Assembly: GCF_032926325.1 (NCBI RefSeq)
Contig: NZ_CP136709.1
Location: forward strand, 2,822,501 to 2,886,500
Length of the DNA stretch: 64,000 nucleotides
Origin: Aestuariibaculum lutulentum
GTDB lineage: Bacteria > Bacteroidota > Bacteroidia > Flavobacteriales > Flavobacteriaceae
Reading direction: 5' to 3'
Made by a program: the position numbers and the translations under genes
Notes under the pieces: generated by a model
What the model saw: only the letters and a program-made list of their open reading frames with translations
Told to the model about the DNA's origin: nothing
Database searches by the model: none
In this document: piece by piece, positions 63,387 to 64,000 of the stretch
Position numbering within the stretch: position 1 is the stretch's first letter
Layout: each line of letters starts with the position of its first letter

Positions 63387-64000
63387 ATGTGTTTCCATAC
63401 GGCTCAACTCAAAAAAGTTAAGGATTTAGAACGCAAGTATAACGTTAAAATTAGCGATGAAAACTGGGAGAAATACTTTGACGAACCTAGATACCATTTA
63501 AATGGTTTTTCGCATCCTAATATGTTAGTTATTCCGCAGCAAAGATCTGATGTTCTTGCACCAGGCGTTTGGGGTATAGTTCCCAATTATAAAAGCCCAG
63601 AGGAAATTAAACCTTATTATAAGGAAGCTGTAAAATATGGTTCAGGACTAAATGCACAATCCGAAAAGCTTTTCAGTCATTTTATGTATCGTGAATCTGT
63701 AATGACACAGCGATGCATAATTCCAGTAGATGGCTTTTTTGAACCACATGAACACAACAAGAAAAAATACCCTTTCTACATTAAAGAAAAAGAAGATAAA
63801 GGTTTGGCTTTGGCAGGTATATATACCGTTATTGGGACGTATATCACCTTTAGTATCTTAACTAAAAAGGCCTCCCCGCTATTTGAAAAGATACATAATC
63901 TTAAAAAGAGACAACCTGTAATTTTAAGTTCTGACAATGTAGACCACTGGCTTTCTGAAAGTCTTAATGAAGAGGATGTAAAAGAATTGGTTAATCTTAA
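63387..64000 (+). CDS. SOS response-associated peptidase family protein (SRAP, YedK/HMCES), 3' end cut by window edge
   Basis: The frame is open from ATG 63387 to the right edge (about 204 residues). The start MCFH gives the catalytic Cys2 after removal of Met1, which in this family forms a covalent link with abasic sites in single-stranded DNA. Other family segments are VIPQQRSDVLAPGVWGIVP, CIIPVDGFFEP with the key glutamate, and KIHNLKKRQPVIL with the active-site histidine. The usual NAR(S/A)E motif reads NAQSE here, with arginine replaced by glutamine. It probably protects abasic sites during replication. Confidence 0.9.
   Translation, partial: MCFHTAQLKKVKDLERKYNVKISDENWEKYFDEPRYHLNGFSHPNMLVIPQQRSDVLAPGVWGIVPNYKSPEEIKPYYKEAVKYGSGLNAQSEKLFSHFMYRESVMTQRCIIPVDGFFEPHEHNKKKYPFYIKEKEDKGLALAGIYTVIGTYITFSILTKKASPLFEKIHNLKKRQPVILSSDNVDHWLSESLNEEDVKELVNL

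Overview
The window comes from a low-GC member of the Bacteroidota, most likely a Flavobacteriaceae-type bacterium. The evidence is three SusC/SusD pairs, many lipoproteins with an N-terminal cysteine, a protein with a type IX secretion (Por) C-terminal domain, ELWxxDGT-type repeats, Bacteroidota promoters (TTTG ... TAnnTTTG) and two FecI/FecR-type sigma/anti-sigma pairs. No rRNA, tRNA, CRISPR array or insertion sequence was seen.

Region 1 (1-20001) is a starch/maltodextrin utilisation locus in two divergent arms. The minus arm encodes SusC, SusD, a SusE-like glycan-binding lipoprotein and a secreted GH13 enzyme that runs off the left edge. The plus arm encodes a LacI-family regulator, a sugar transporter of the MFS, beta-phosphoglucomutase, a GH65 phosphorylase, two GH13 lipoproteins and a SusB-type GH97 alpha-glucosidase. 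Twin identical 17-bp LacI-type operators lie between the arms. The inferred flow is: surface binding and cutting, TonB-dependent uptake, periplasmic trimming to maltose and glucose, import by the MFS carrier, then phosphorolysis and conversion of beta-glucose-1-phosphate to glucose-6-phosphate.

Region 2 (20044-26195) holds accessory metabolic and stress genes: YceI, an extradiol dioxygenase, an MFS exporter-like protein, an AraC regulator, a divergent NmrA/HxlR pair that appears to share one operator, and a luciferase-like flavin oxidoreductase.

Region 3 (26428-50920) is a xyloglucan-type utilisation locus led by an ECF sigma factor and a FecR anti-sigma factor. SusC (with an STN signalling domain), SusD and a PKD-containing surface glycan-binding protein follow. 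The enzymes are GH31 alpha-xylosidase, GH3 beta-glucosidase, BACON-GH5 endoglucanase, GH39, GH43, GH42 beta-galactosidase, GH29 alpha-fucosidase and a CE20-like acetylesterase. Together they could strip acetyl, fucosyl, galactosyl, arabinosyl/xylosyl and xylosyl groups and cut the glucan backbone. A related 44-45 bp sequence lies on each side of this locus.

Region 4 (51501-62549, minus strand) is a third SusC/SusD system with its own ECF sigma factor, a DoxX-like membrane protein and FecR. It has no glycoside hydrolase. It carries instead a novel-looking lipoprotein, a di-heme cytochrome c peroxidase lipoprotein and a T9SS-exported ELWxxDGT protein. It is the least understood and most interesting system here. 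The window ends with a small lipoprotein gene and a truncated SRAP (HMCES/YedK) gene.
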